Part shown: piece by piece, positions 32,008-40,461 of the stretch
Position numbering within the stretch: the first letter of the stretch is position 1
How the letters are laid out: the number at the start of each line of letters is the position of its first letter
Assembly (NCBI RefSeq): GCF_000621845.1
Contig: NZ_KK211355.1
Coordinates: 207,343-271,342 of the forward strand
Direction: 5' to 3'
DNA length: 64,000 nt
From: Ruminococcus flavefaciens MA2007
GTDB lineage: Bacteria > Bacillota > Clostridia > Oscillospirales > Ruminococcaceae
Program-made: the position numbers and the translations under genes
Notes under the pieces: model-generated
Told to the model about the DNA's origin: nothing
What the model saw: only the letters and a program-made list of their open reading frames with translations
Database searches by the model: none

Positions 32008-33045
32008 TTAGCCGAGCTCTGCAAAGTACTTGATTGTTCTTACCATCTGTGATGTGTAAGAATTCTCGTTGTCGTACCATGAAACAACCTGTACCTCGTA
32101 GAGGCCGTCACCGATCTCAGCAACCATTGTCTGTGTAGCATCGAAGAGTGAACCGAATCTCATGCCGATAACGTCAGAAGAAACGATCTGATCCTCATTG
32201 TAACCGAATGACTCGGAAGCAGCAGCCTTCATAGCAGCGTTGATGCCTTCCTTAGTTACGTTGCTGCCCTTAACAACAGCTGTGAGGATTGTTGTAGAAC
32301 CTGTTGGAACAGGAACTCTCTGTGCAGAGCCGATGAGCTTGCCGTTGAGCTCTGGGATTACAAGACCGATTGCCTTAGCAGCACCTGTGCTGTTAGGAAC
32401 GATGTTTGCAGCGCCAGCTCTTGCTCTTCTGAAGTCGCCCTTTCTGTGAGGACCGTCGAGGATCATCTGATCGCCTGTGTAAGCGTGGATTGTGCTCATG
32501 ATACCGCTCTGGATAGGAGCATAATCGTTAAGAGCCTTAGCCATAGGAGCGAGGCAGTTTGTTGTGCATGAAGCAGCTGAGATGATCTTGTCATCCTTTG
32601 TAAGAGTCTTCTCGTTTACGCTGTAAACGATTGTAGGAAGATCGTTACCAGCAGGAGCTGAGATAACAACCTTCTTAGCGCCAGCGTCGATATGAGCCTG
32701 TGACTTGTCCTTTGAGCAGTAGAAACCTGTGCACTCGAGAACAACGTCAACGCCGATCTCGCCCCATGGGAGCTCTGCAGCGTTAGCCTTAGCGTAGATT
32801 GTAAGAGTCTTGCCGTCTACAGTGATTGTGCCCTTCTCATCGTCTGCTGAAACAGTGTGAAGATTCTCACCGATCTTTCCGCAGTAACCGCCCTGAGCTG
32901 TATCATACTTGAGAAGCTGAGCGAGCATTGAAGGCTTTGTAAGGTCGTTGATTGCAACTACCTCATAACCTGGAGCATCAAACATCTGTCTGAATGCAAG
33001 ACGACCGATACGGCCGAAACCATTAATAGCAACTTTAACTGACAT
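32008..33045 (-). CDS. gap: Glyceraldehyde-3-phosphate dehydrogenase
   Basis: A 345-residue glycolytic enzyme, full family length. NAD-binding GFGRIGR is at 9-15, and Asp34 in AINDLTKP favours NAD over NADP. Catalytic Cys160 is in ASCTTNC. The C-terminal [12 protein letters not shown] is conserved. AGGAGG precedes the ATG and a strong promoter lies upstream, as expected for a highly expressed gene. It is monocistronic, and codon choice is strongly biased. Confidence 0.98.
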   Translation of the reverse strand: MSVKVAINGFGRIGRLAFRQMFDAPGYEVVAINDLTKPSMLAQLLKYDTAQGGYCGKIGENLHTVSADDEKGTITVDGKTLTIYAKANAAELPWGEIGVDVVLECTGFYCSKDKSQAHIDAGAKKVVISAPAGNDLPTIVYSVNEKTLTKDDKIISAASCTTNCLAPMAKALNDYAPIQSGIMSTIHAYTGDQMILDGPHRKGDFRRARAGAANIVPNSTGAAKAIGLVIPELNGKLIGSAQRVPVPTGSTTILTAVVKGSNVTKEGINAAMKAAASESFGYNEDQIVSSDVIGMRFGSLFDATQTMVAEIGDGLYEVQVVSWYDNENSYTSQMVRTIKYFAELG

Positions 33046-33077
33046 TGGATATACCTCCTAAAAATTTGTATGAATTA

Positions 33078-33106
33078 ATTATACCCCAACTGAGAAATTT
33101 TTTCAA
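33078..33106 (-). promoter_or_regulatory. Promoter of gap
   Basis: Minus strand: TTGAAA (33106-33101), 17-bp spacer, TATAAT (33083-33078). Confidence 0.85.
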
Positions 33107-33301
33107 GTGGTTCGATAAAAAAATAACAGAATTTTCTATAAAATCACAGATTGTATAAAACGGGCACTGTTGAAACGAAAAATTTTGTCAGCATTTTACT
33201 GTACCAAATCATCACTGTAACTATTTCTTTTTTTACTCAAATGGTGTATAATATATACATATATTATGTCTCTGCACATTTGCGGAGAGACTGGAGATAC
33301 T

Positions 33302-34048
33302 ATGGACAACAACAAAGACTTCGGGGAATTTTTCGGGAGCCCCTTTGCTGCGGAGCTCATAAGCAGCACGGAAAATGTGATAAGGCGCTCTGTGTCGGGT
33401 ATAGCGGCTGCCTGCGAGACGCTCAGCGAGTCTGCGGAGAAAAAGCACTCAAAGCAGGATAAACAGCTCATTGACGGCATAATGGCGATGTGCTGCGACC
33501 TTATGCGCAGTGCTCAGCTCAGTAAGGCTCTCACGGCTGAAAAGCTCACCGACGAGGATATGAGTACGATACGTGCAGACGCCTTTCTCAGGGATTTCGC
33601 CGAAAGCTGCAAGGCGGCTTCAAAGGGCAGGTGCACTGTAACGGTAGGCGAGACCTCGGCTTCTTATATCAGGACTGACAGGGAGGCTCTGCGCTTTCTG
33701 CTGCTGAGCTTTGTGAGACGGCTCACGGCTTGCGGCGAGGGCGGAAAAAACGCCTTTGAGGTGTCCTGCGGTGAGAAGTTGAAAACTTTAAACATTTCTG
33801 TCAGGGCTTTGGGGACATTTGTGGACGAATCCCATGTGGGACAGACCGATATTTTTGATTCCCGTTATCGTGAAGTATGCATGGGCTTTGCAGAGCGCAT
33901 AGGCGCCTGCGCAGAGCTCTCGGACAATGCGCTGACAGTTGGTATTCCGCTTAGTGACGGCAATAGCAGGGCTGTTGCGGAGGCTGCCTCGGCAGAGCCC
34001 GAGAGGGACAGCTTTGATCCCTTCGGCGTTATGCTGGGCAATATGTGA
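33302..34048 (+). CDS. Protein of unknown function, kinase-like remnant?
   Basis: A 248-residue soluble protein, starting at ATG 33302 (GGAGAT 6 nt upstream; an earlier ATG at 33266 has no site). Two helical segments (about 12-60 and 75-90) precede an alpha/beta part (about 85-225). The order loosely resembles a histidine-kinase dimerisation plus ATPase fold (IRTDREALRFLLLSFVRRL is like an N-box helix), but the phosphorylated His and G-boxes are missing. That likeness is weak. Possible -10 TATAAT at 33247. Confidence 0.6.
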   Translation: MDNNKDFGEFFGSPFAAELISSTENVIRRSVSGIAAACETLSESAEKKHSKQDKQLIDGIMAMCCDLMRSAQLSKALTAEKLTDEDMSTIRADAFLRDFAESCKAASKGRCTVTVGETSASYIRTDREALRFLLLSFVRRLTACGEGGKNAFEVSCGEKLKTLNISVRALGTFVDESHVGQTDIFDSRYREVCMGFAERIGACAELSDNALTVGIPLSDGNSRAVAEAASAEPERDSFDPFGVMLGNM

Positions 34049-34119
34049 AGCCCATTGTGACAGGATTGTGACAATTTCGTAAAACTAAGCAATATTGACA
34101 GAATAATCTGAAAATTTTG

Positions 34120-34148
34120 TTGACATTATTCAAAAAAAGTTGTATAAT
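34120..34148 (+). promoter_or_regulatory. Promoter of the CYTH-phoH-ybeY-era-recO cluster
   Basis: Perfect TTGACA (34120-34125), 17-bp spacer, perfect TATAAT (34143-34148). Confidence 0.9.
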
Positions 34149-34198
34149 AAAAATGTTGAAAGATCTCAGCGAAAAATTCATCGTTTTGGAGTGCTTTT

Positions 34199-34711
34199 AT
34201 GGGAAAGAATTATGAGATCGAGAGGAAATTCCTCGTTGAGTTTCCCGATGTTTCACTGCTGGATGTAAAGCGCAGGATAGCTATAGTCCAGACCTATCTC
34301 AAAAGCGGCAGCAACGGCTCGCAGCGGAGAGTAAGGTACGTGGACGAGAACGGCAGTGTTAAATATACCTACACGGAAAAGATATTTCTTACTCCTGTGA
34401 CAAGAGAGGAAAATGAATCCGAGATAAGCGGCGAAATGTATCAGCAGCTCCTTAAAGAGCACCGCGGCGACTGTCCGCCTGTGGAAAAAGTCCGCTACTG
34501 CTTTGACTATGAGGGGCAGCTCTTTGAAATGGATAAATATCCCTTTTCGGATAAGCTTGCTATCATGGAGCTGGAGCTCAGCTCTCCCGAGCAGACTATC
34601 GATTTCCCCGACAAGGTCAGAGTTATAAAGGAAGTATCCGATGATCCGCGTTACTCCAATGCGGCTCTTGCAGCAGCAGGGGCGTTTCCCGAACAGCAGA
34701 TTGGAGAATAG
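34199..34711 (+). CDS. CYTH domain protein
   Basis: A 170-residue CYTH-fold protein with the defining EIERKFLV at 6-13, and later charged strands (RRVRYVD, KYTYTEK, EMELEL-like MELELSS) that line the triphosphate tunnel. The family includes inorganic triphosphatases, thiamine triphosphatases and class IV adenylate cyclases. In Firmicutes a triphosphatase role is most likely. It is the first gene after a strong promoter and ends 5 bp before phoH. Confidence 0.88.
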   Translation: MGKNYEIERKFLVEFPDVSLLDVKRRIAIVQTYLKSGSNGSQRRVRYVDENGSVKYTYTEKIFLTPVTREENESEISGEMYQQLLKEHRGDCPPVEKVRYCFDYEGQLFEMDKYPFSDKLAIMELELSSPEQTIDFPDKVRVIKEVSDDPRYSNAALAAAGAFPEQQIGE

Positions 34712-34716
34712 ATTCA

Positions 34717-35685
34717 ATGTCGGAAAAATTTGTACCCGCTGACAGCCCCGAGCAGCTCTCCGCATTATTCGGTCAGCTTGACGGCAATATCAGCGGTATC
34801 CAGAAGGATTTCAATGTCACCGTCGTAAGCAGGGACGGGGGCATTAAAATTATCGGTGACGGCGATACCGAGGGCGCTGAAAAGGCTCTGAAGGCTCTTA
34901 TGAAAATGGCAAGCAGCGGCAATTCTGTCAACGAGCAGACCGTCCGCTACGTCACATCTATGGTGGCTGACGGAGTCGAGCAGGAGCTTCAGGAGCTTGG
35001 AGGCGACGGCATATGCATGACCGCCTCGGGAAAGATACTCCGTCCGCGAACCGTCGGTCAGAAACGCTATACCGACGCTATAAAAAATAATACCATAGTT
35101 CTGGGAATAGGTCCTGCGGGTACTGGCAAGACCTATCTTGCAGTTGCTATGGCTGTAAAGGCGTTCCGCGAGCATAAGATAAAGAAGATAATCCTTACCC
35201 GTCCTGCCGTTGAAGCAGGCGAGAAGCTGGGATTTCTGCCAGGTGATCTTCAGGATAAGGTGGATCCTTATCTTCGTCCGCTCTACGACGCACTTTTCGA
35301 TATGTTCGGAGCAGAGAGCTTTGCACGATACATGGAAAAGGGGATAATCGAGGTGGCTCCGCTGGCTTATATGCGCGGACGTACACTCGACGAAGCTTTC
35401 ATTATCCTCGACGAGGCTCAGAATACCACCTCCGAGCAGATCAAGATGTTTCTCACAAGACTGGGAAACGAGAGCAGAATGGTCATCACAGGCGATATCA
35501 CGCAGATAGACCTGCCCGACACCAAGAAATCGGGACTTGTGGAAGCCATTAAGGTGCTCAAGGGTATAGATGATATCGAGATACACCGCTTTACCGAGAA
35601 AGACGTTGTGCGACACAGATTAGTACAGGATATCATCAAGGCTTATGAAAAATACAATGAAGGGAGAAAGAATTATCATGGCTAA
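34717..35685 (+). CDS. phoH: PhoH family ATPase
   Basis: A 322-residue PhoH protein. The N-terminal KH-like region is at about 20-75; Walker A GPAGTGKT is near 129-136 and Walker B FIILDEAQN near 228-236. It is an ATP-binding protein linked with RNA metabolism, acting in the cytosol. It sits in the conserved order phoH-ybeY-era. Its last 8 nt overlap ybeY. Confidence 0.94.
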   Translation: MSEKFVPADSPEQLSALFGQLDGNISGIQKDFNVTVVSRDGGIKIIGDGDTEGAEKALKALMKMASSGNSVNEQTVRYVTSMVADGVEQELQELGGDGICMTASGKILRPRTVGQKRYTDAIKNNTIVLGIGPAGTGKTYLAVAMAVKAFREHKIKKIILTRPAVEAGEKLGFLPGDLQDKVDPYLRPLYDALFDMFGAESFARYMEKGIIEVAPLAYMRGRTLDEAFIILDEAQNTTSEQIKMFLTRLGNESRMVITGDITQIDLPDTKKSGLVEAIKVLKGIDDIEIHRFTEKDVVRHRLVQDIIKAYEKYNEGRKNYHG

Positions 35686-36190
35686 GTTAAAAGTTTATGT
35701 AAAGAACAATCAGACAGAGGTGAAGGTACCTGTAGGTATCAGACTCCTTATCAGAAGATGCTGTCAGGCAGTACTCACTACAGAGAATTTCGGAAAGGAC
35801 GCAGAGGTAAGCGTTTCATTCGTAAGCAACAATGAGATAAAGAATCTCAATAAAATATACAGAAACAAGGACGCTGTAACAGACGTTCTCTCATTCCCGC
35901 TCACAAGCGAGGACGGCACTGTTGAGATAAATCCCGAGACAGGCGCAGTTCAGCTTGGCGACGTTGTTATCTCACTGGAGACAGCAGTAAAGCAGGCTCA
36001 GAACTTCGGTCACTCACTGGAGAGAGAGGTGGGCTTCCTTACCGTTCATTCAATGCTCCACCTGCTTGGCTACGACCACGAGACAAGCCAGCTCGACCAG
36101 CGTATCATGCGCGAAAAGGAAGAGTCTGTCCTTGAAAAGCTTGGTATCTCCAGAGACGCTACATTTGTTATCAACGGAGAAAACAACTGA
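35678..36190 (+). CDS. ybeY: Endoribonuclease YbeY, rRNA maturation
   Basis: A 170-residue metal-dependent RNase for 16S rRNA 3' processing and ribosome quality control. The zinc motif HSMLHLLGYDH (His-x3-His-x5-His) is near 124-134. The ATG at 35678 was chosen because GAAGGGAGA lies 6-8 nt upstream and the family begins here; the frame is open further up into phoH. It shares one base with the era start (TGATG). Confidence 0.95.
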   Translation: MAKLKVYVKNNQTEVKVPVGIRLLIRRCCQAVLTTENFGKDAEVSVSFVSNNEIKNLNKIYRNKDAVTDVLSFPLTSEDGTVEINPETGAVQLGDVVISLETAVKQAQNFGHSLEREVGFLTVHSMLHLLGYDHETSQLDQRIMREKEESVLEKLGISRDATFVINGENN

Positions 36191-37083
36191 TGTCAAGAAC
36201 GGCTTTCGTTACTATCGCAGGACGTACAAATGCAGGAAAATCCTCGCTCCTTAACGCTATCGTGGGCGAGAAGATAGCTTCTGTCAGCAATAAGCCCCAG
36301 ACTACCCGTACCCGTATCACGGGCATACGCAATATAGACGACGTTCAGCTGGTATTCTTCGATACTCCGGGATTACATAAGCCCGTGAACAAGCTCAGCG
36401 AGCATATGCTCAATACCGTCAAGGAGTCCGTAAGCGACATCGACGCGGTAGTGTTTGTTATGGACTGCACCAAGAAGATAAACGAGCAGGAGCTGAATTT
36501 GCTCAGGTCTATGAACGACTCGAAAATGCCCGTTATCCTTGTGCTGAACAAGATAGACCTCCTTAAAAACAAGGACGAGCTTGCTCCTGTTATCGCTGAC
36601 CTGACCTCGAAGATAAAGTTTCAGGCGGTAGTTCCCGTAAGCGTTACGGAGAACAGCGGCGTTGACATAGTTATCGACGAGATAATCGCTCTTTCAGAGG
36701 AGTCCGTGCACTTCTTCCCCGAGGATATGATAACAGACCAGCCTGAAAAGGTGCTGGCGGCAGAGATGATACGTGAAAAGCTCCTTATGCTCCTCAGCGA
36801 CGAGGTGCCTCACGGCATAGCTGTAGGCGTTGAGCAGATGACCGAGCGCGAGGACAAGGATATCCTTGATATATCCGCTGTTATCTACTGCGAGAAGGAG
36901 TCCCACAAGGGCATAGTCATAGGCAAGGGCGGAGCTATGCTGAAAAAGGCTTCCACTGCCGCAAGAATAGAGCTGGAGGACTTCTTCCAGATAAAGGTCA
37001 ACCTCAAGTGCTGGGTAAAGGTCAAGGAGGATTGGCGCAACAGGGAGAATCTCATCAGGAGCTTCGGACTTTCCGAGAAATAA
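36190..37083 (+). CDS. era: GTPase Era
   Basis: A 297-residue GTPase needed for 30S ribosome assembly. G1 GRTNAGKSS (11-19), effector-loop TTRTRITGI, G3 DTPG and G4 NKID are all present. The C-terminal KH domain binds 16S rRNA (KGGAMLKKASTAARIELE). Translation is coupled to ybeY by the TGATG overlap. The diacylglycerol kinase and cytidine deaminase genes often found between ybeY and era in Bacillus are absent. Confidence 0.97.
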   Translation: MSRTAFVTIAGRTNAGKSSLLNAIVGEKIASVSNKPQTTRTRITGIRNIDDVQLVFFDTPGLHKPVNKLSEHMLNTVKESVSDIDAVVFVMDCTKKINEQELNLLRSMNDSKMPVILVLNKIDLLKNKDELAPVIADLTSKIKFQAVVPVSVTENSGVDIVIDEIIALSEESVHFFPEDMITDQPEKVLAAEMIREKLLMLLSDEVPHGIAVGVEQMTEREDKDILDISAVIYCEKESHKGIVIGKGGAMLKKASTAARIELEDFFQIKVNLKCWVKVKEDWRNRENLIRSFGLSEK

Positions 37084-37107
37084 TTACCGCAAATAATAAC
37101 AGGCTTT

Positions 37108-37155
37108 CCGCAGATGATATTTTCAGAGCTATGGCTCGTATCTTATCTGCGGAGG
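37108..37155 (+). promoter_or_regulatory. Hairpin touching the yqzL ribosome site
   Basis: CCGCAGAT (37108-37115) pairs with ATCTGCGG (37145-37152), whose last two G are the first bases of the GGAGG site at 37151-37155. It might limit translation of yqzL and recO. Confidence 0.4.
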
Positions 37156-37161
37156 CTTTTT

Positions 37162-37263
37162 ATGAATGAAGATATATTATGGGATAAATTCGCCGAAACA
37201 GGCAGGATAGAGGACTATCTGCGGTATTCGGCTTGCAGGGAAGATAAACATGACTACTGTTGA
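37162..37263 (+). CDS. yqzL: YqzL-like small protein
   Basis: A 33-residue frame, with GGAGG 6 nt before the ATG. The sequence has the YqzL pattern: W-x-x-F-x-x-T-G-x-I-x-x-Y-L-x-Y (WDKFAETGRIEDYLRY). The family is found between era and recO in Firmicutes, exactly as here. It overlaps the recO start by 14 nt, so recO is probably translated by coupling. Function unknown. It is too short for most gene callers. Confidence 0.78.
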   Translation: MNEDILWDKFAETGRIEDYLRYSACREDKHDYC

Positions 37264-37993
37264 AGGCATCGTCCTTAAAGAGCGTTCTGTGGGAGAACAG
37301 GACAAATTCATTGATATACTCACCAAGGAGAGCGGAGTTATCGAGGTTTCCGTCAAAGGCGCAAGGAAAATAAACGGAAAATCGGGCAGCTCTACTCAGC
37401 TTCTGGCGTATTCTCGGTTCTGCATAGACAAGAGGGGCAGCTATCTGTACCTCAACAGTGCAGAGCCGATACATATTTTTTACGGGCTCCGCGAGTCCCT
37501 TACCAAGATATCCCTTGCCTCTTATTTTGCGGAGGTGCTTCGCTTCTGCATAAGACCTGAGACTCAGAACGGGGATATACTGCGGCTCATGCTGAACTGT
37601 CTCCACTACCTTGAAAATGGCGAGCGTGATGAAGCCTTCCTCAAAGCAGTGTTCGAGCTGCGACTGATGTCCGAGACAGGCTATATGCCCGATATCGTGG
37701 CTTGCAGAGGCTGCGGCGTTTTTGAGCCCGGGGAGCTCTTTTTTTGTATCCGCGACGGCGGCTTCTTCTGCGCAGACTGCTTCGAGAGCGAGAACGCAGA
37801 CGACTTTATGAAGATAAAACTGCCTGTACTCAGCGCTGTGCGGCATATAGTTCTTGCGGATATGGGCAGGCTTTTCAATTTTCGCGTGTCCGAGGGCACT
37901 CAGCAGAGACTTTCGGCACTGGCGGAGTCCTATGCGCTGACTCATCTGGAGCGCAGCTTCGGGACTCTGGATTTCTACAGGTCGCTTCTCTGA
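37250..37993 (+). CDS. recO: DNA repair protein RecO
   Basis: A 247-residue recombination mediator that helps load RecA on single-stranded DNA. The N-terminal OB fold (VEGIVLKERSVGEQDKFIDILT) spans about 1-80, followed by a helical domain and a zinc ribbon (CRGCG near 152 and CADC near 173). Length is normal. It is the last gene of the era cluster and overlaps yqzL. No clear terminator follows before the next promoter. Confidence 0.94.
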   Translation: MTTVEGIVLKERSVGEQDKFIDILTKESGVIEVSVKGARKINGKSGSSTQLLAYSRFCIDKRGSYLYLNSAEPIHIFYGLRESLTKISLASYFAEVLRFCIRPETQNGDILRLMLNCLHYLENGERDEAFLKAVFELRLMSETGYMPDIVACRGCGVFEPGELFFCIRDGGFFCADCFESENADDFMKIKLPVLSAVRHIVLADMGRLFNFRVSEGTQQRLSALAESYALTHLERSFGTLDFYRSLL

Positions 37994-38059
37994 AAGACTG
38001 AATTTTTGGCTTCAATGTAATTTTTTTTATGATTTTTAGCGCAAATAATGAAAAAGTTA

Positions 38060-38088
38060 TTGCATTATTGCTTTTTTTGATGTATAAT
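38060..38088 (+). promoter_or_regulatory. Promoter of the GGDEF sensor
   Basis: TTGCAT (38060-38065), 17-bp spacer, TATAAT (38083-38088). Confidence 0.75.
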
Positions 38089-38127
38089 TATAATGTCTAT
38101 TTATGCATTGAAGGGGAGGTGCGCACT

Positions 38128-40035
38128 GTGAAGAAGAAAAAAACAATAGCTGTTATTGCTGCTGATGTGTTCAACGACTACATGAACCGTATTTTTGTGG
38201 GAATTTCTGAGCAGTGCAAAGAGCTGGGCTACGATGTTCTGACCTTCCTCATGGCTTTCAATCTTGACAGCGGCAATCTCATTCAGCAGGGCGAGGAGAA
38301 TATCTTCACCCTTGTTAAAAAGAATATAATAGACGGCGTTGTGCTCATGGCAGGTAATCTCGCCAGCCAGAACCTTATCGACAAGTTCGTGAAGGTGTTC
38401 TCTCACTGGGGCATACCTGTTGTGGCTCTTGACCACGACTTCGATTTCTGCGACAGCATTTACGCAGACGATACAAAGCTTTTCGAGCAGATGACCGACC
38501 ATTTCATCGAGGTACACGGCTGCAGCAGGATAATGTGTCTTACAGGTCCCGATGGCAGCAAGCCTGCGGAGACAAGACTTGCAGGCTATAAAAACTCTAT
38601 GGAAAAGCACGGTCTGGAGATCGGCGAGGGAGACATAGTCTACGGCGATTTCTGGAAGATAGTCTCACAGAGACTTGCCAAGGAGTTCATAGAGGGCAAA
38701 AGAGAAATGCCCGAAGCTGTTATATGCGCAAATGATACTATGGCAAGGTATCTTGCCAGCGCACTGGTCAAGGGCGGCAAAAATATCCCAGAGGATATAA
38801 GGATTTCAGGCTATGACGGCAGCAATGACGCTATACTGAATATCCCGTCCATTTCAACGGTGCTCCCCGAAAATGAGCGCATGGGCGCAAGAGCAGTATG
38901 CATACTCCACAAGAAGATAAGCGGCATTACTGTTGAGCCTGTGGAGACTCTTGCTCACGGAAGACTGCTGTTTGCACGTTCCTGCGGCTGCGGCAGCGCT
39001 ACATATCACAGCGTTTCTACCCGTGAGGAGTACCATAACCGCGTTGTAAGATACGAGAATTATTTCAAGAAGAGCGGTATGCTGGAAAGCCTTATGGAGG
39101 AGGAGAACCTTGACGGGCTCCTGCATAAGCTCAACGGCTTTGTTTACGCTATAAACGGGCTGGATACCTATATGCTCTGCCTCAATAAAAACTGGGACAA
39201 CATCGAGGGCGACGAGGGAGACTACGTCCGCGAGGGCTATGCTGCCTTAATGGAAGCAAGAATGGTCTATACCAGAAAAAAGACGGAATTTACCAGCAGG
39301 AGCTTCCGTTCAAACGATATCCTGCCTCATTTTATCGACGAGTATTGCAGCGAGCCGTCTACTTATTTCCTGCTGCCTGTTCACTTCATGGACAGGTGCT
39401 TCGGTTATTCGGTATTCAGATTCAGCGATATACGCTGTGCGGCAAGCAATGTTTTTGCTCTCTGGAACAGGAATATCAGCGTTGCGCTGGAGTTCCTCCG
39501 CGTGCGTACAAAGCTGCTCAGCATAAATCAGCGTATTTTCATGAGCTCTATCCGTGATACCCTTACAGGTATCTACAACCGTCACGGCTTCAACCGTATG
39601 GCGGAGGGCATATTCCGCAAGGCTTGTCAGGAGAAAAAACAGCTCTTTATCATCATTGCTGACCTTGACAGGCTCAAGATGATAAACGACAACTACGGTC
39701 ATATAGAGGGAGACACAGCTATCACGGCTGTGGCGAACGCCCTTAATACCTCCTGTGAGATGAACGAGGTCTGCGCCCGTACAGGCGGCGACGAGTTCGC
39801 TATCATAGGCTGCGGAAACTACACCCCCGATAAGATACAGGAGCATTACAGGTATATCTACGACTATCTTACAAGGTATAACGCTTCTGCGAAAAAGGGC
39901 TATGCTGTGGGAGTCAGCCTCGGCTGCTTCTGCGAGGTGCCCGATGAGAACGAGCCTCTTGACAAGTATATCAAGATAGCAGATACCCGAATGTATGAAA
40001 ATAAGGTGAAGCGCAAAAAGCTCCGAGAGGACTGA
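38128..40035 (+). CDS. Sugar-sensor diguanylate cyclase
   Basis: A 635-residue protein. The GTG start at 38128 has GGGGAGG 8-10 nt upstream; the longer frame from 38029 would include the promoter. Residues 1 to about 290 form a LacI-like binding fold without a DNA-binding headpiece, ending in SCGCG. A linking sensory region (about 310-465) follows, then a GGDEF domain (about 470-635) with intact RTGGDEF near 549 and LTGIYN. It should make cyclic-di-GMP in response to a small ligand, perhaps a sugar. No membrane helix. It is a sister of the AraC fusion at 24213. Confidence 0.88.
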   Translation: MKKKKTIAVIAADVFNDYMNRIFVGISEQCKELGYDVLTFLMAFNLDSGNLIQQGEENIFTLVKKNIIDGVVLMAGNLASQNLIDKFVKVFSHWGIPVVALDHDFDFCDSIYADDTKLFEQMTDHFIEVHGCSRIMCLTGPDGSKPAETRLAGYKNSMEKHGLEIGEGDIVYGDFWKIVSQRLAKEFIEGKREMPEAVICANDTMARYLASALVKGGKNIPEDIRISGYDGSNDAILNIPSISTVLPENERMGARAVCILHKKISGITVEPVETLAHGRLLFARSCGCGSATYHSVSTREEYHNRVVRYENYFKKSGMLESLMEEENLDGLLHKLNGFVYAINGLDTYMLCLNKNWDNIEGDEGDYVREGYAALMEARMVYTRKKTEFTSRSFRSNDILPHFIDEYCSEPSTYFLLPVHFMDRCFGYSVFRFSDIRCAASNVFALWNRNISVALEFLRVRTKLLSINQRIFMSSIRDTLTGIYNRHGFNRMAEGIFRKACQEKKQLFIIIADLDRLKMINDNYGHIEGDTAITAVANALNTSCEMNEVCARTGGDEFAIIGCGNYTPDKIQEHYRYIYDYLTRYNASAKKGYAVGVSLGCFCEVPDENEPLDKYIKIADTRMYENKVKRKKLRED

Positions 40036-40036
40036 G

Positions 40037-40065
40037 GCTGCTGTGGGAACACGGCAGCTTTTTTT
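40037..40065 (+). terminator. Terminator of the GGDEF sensor
   Basis: GCTGCTGTG/CACGGCAGC, 9 bp with a 4-nt loop, then seven T. Confidence 0.9.
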
Positions 40066-40100
40066 GTGCGTTTTGCCTTGATATAAAATATGTATTGCTA

Positions 40101-40129
40101 TTGACAAAAAGGCTGAAATGTGGTAAAAT
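40101..40129 (+). promoter_or_regulatory. Promoter of the polyamine operon
   Basis: Perfect TTGACA (40101-40106), 17-bp spacer, TAAAAT (40124-40129). The start should be near 40136, giving a leader of about 325 nt. Confidence 0.85.
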
Positions 40130-40132
40130 AAA

Positions 40133-40443
40133 CTGAATTGCAAAAGAAGCTTCGGTTTCAGCGCAAGACTATTGACCACTCCTTTCGGAGTCGAGGCCAT
40201 ACGGACAGCCGGGTCAAATGCCGAATGCCGAATTATCGGCTGGCAACTTTCTGTTGCCTTATTGATTCGACTGTGCGTCGATAAAGTTTTTATAAGTTCT
40301 CATCAGCTTGTGAAAGGTCAATAAGAGTAGTAAAAGGTAGTACTTGCTTGTATAGACTCTGAAACCGTATATGAAGTTTCTGCGTTTTCCGCATAATATT
40401 TCATGCACACAATGGCTGATAAGGTCTTTTGTGTGCATTTTTT
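40133..40443 (+). ncRNA. Structured leader RNA of the polyamine operon
   Basis: Hairpins seen in order: GAAGC-TTCG-GTTTC (40146-40159); a three-way junction closed by TTGACC/GGTCAA (40172-40177 with 40212-40217) holding ACTCC/GGAGT and GGC/GCC; GCCG/CGGC (40227-40240) inside TGCC/GGCA; GGCAAC/GTTGCC (40242-40258); TCGAC/GTCGA (40267-40281); GAAAC/GTTTC (40361-40380); TGCG/CGCA; then a terminator. ATTGACC can instead pair with GGTCAAT at 40317-40323 (7 bp), and GGCA is shared by two helices, so two states are possible. I recognise no known riboswitch or T-box motif. Confidence 0.65.
40403..40443 (+). terminator. Attenuator-type terminator before speD
   Basis: ATGCACACAA/TTGTGTGCAT, a 10-bp perfect stem, then TTTTTT (40438-40443), only 19 nt before the speD ATG. 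Confidence 0.88.
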
Positions 40444-40461
40444 GTTTAAAGGTGTGGTATT

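Noticed and set aside
33243..33270. dif-like site: TATAATATATACATATATTATGT resembles the right half of the Bacillus dif site
   Set aside because: Only the ATATATTATGT part matches; the outer XerC/XerD arm bases do not, and TATAAT is better explained as a -10 box.
40133..40443. Known leader classes (T-box, SAM-I, THF, lysine, M-box, c-di-AMP)
   Set aside because: The T-box core GGTGGNACC and the other conserved cores I know are absent; the resemblance of CGGCTGGCAAC to a SAM-I segment is too short.
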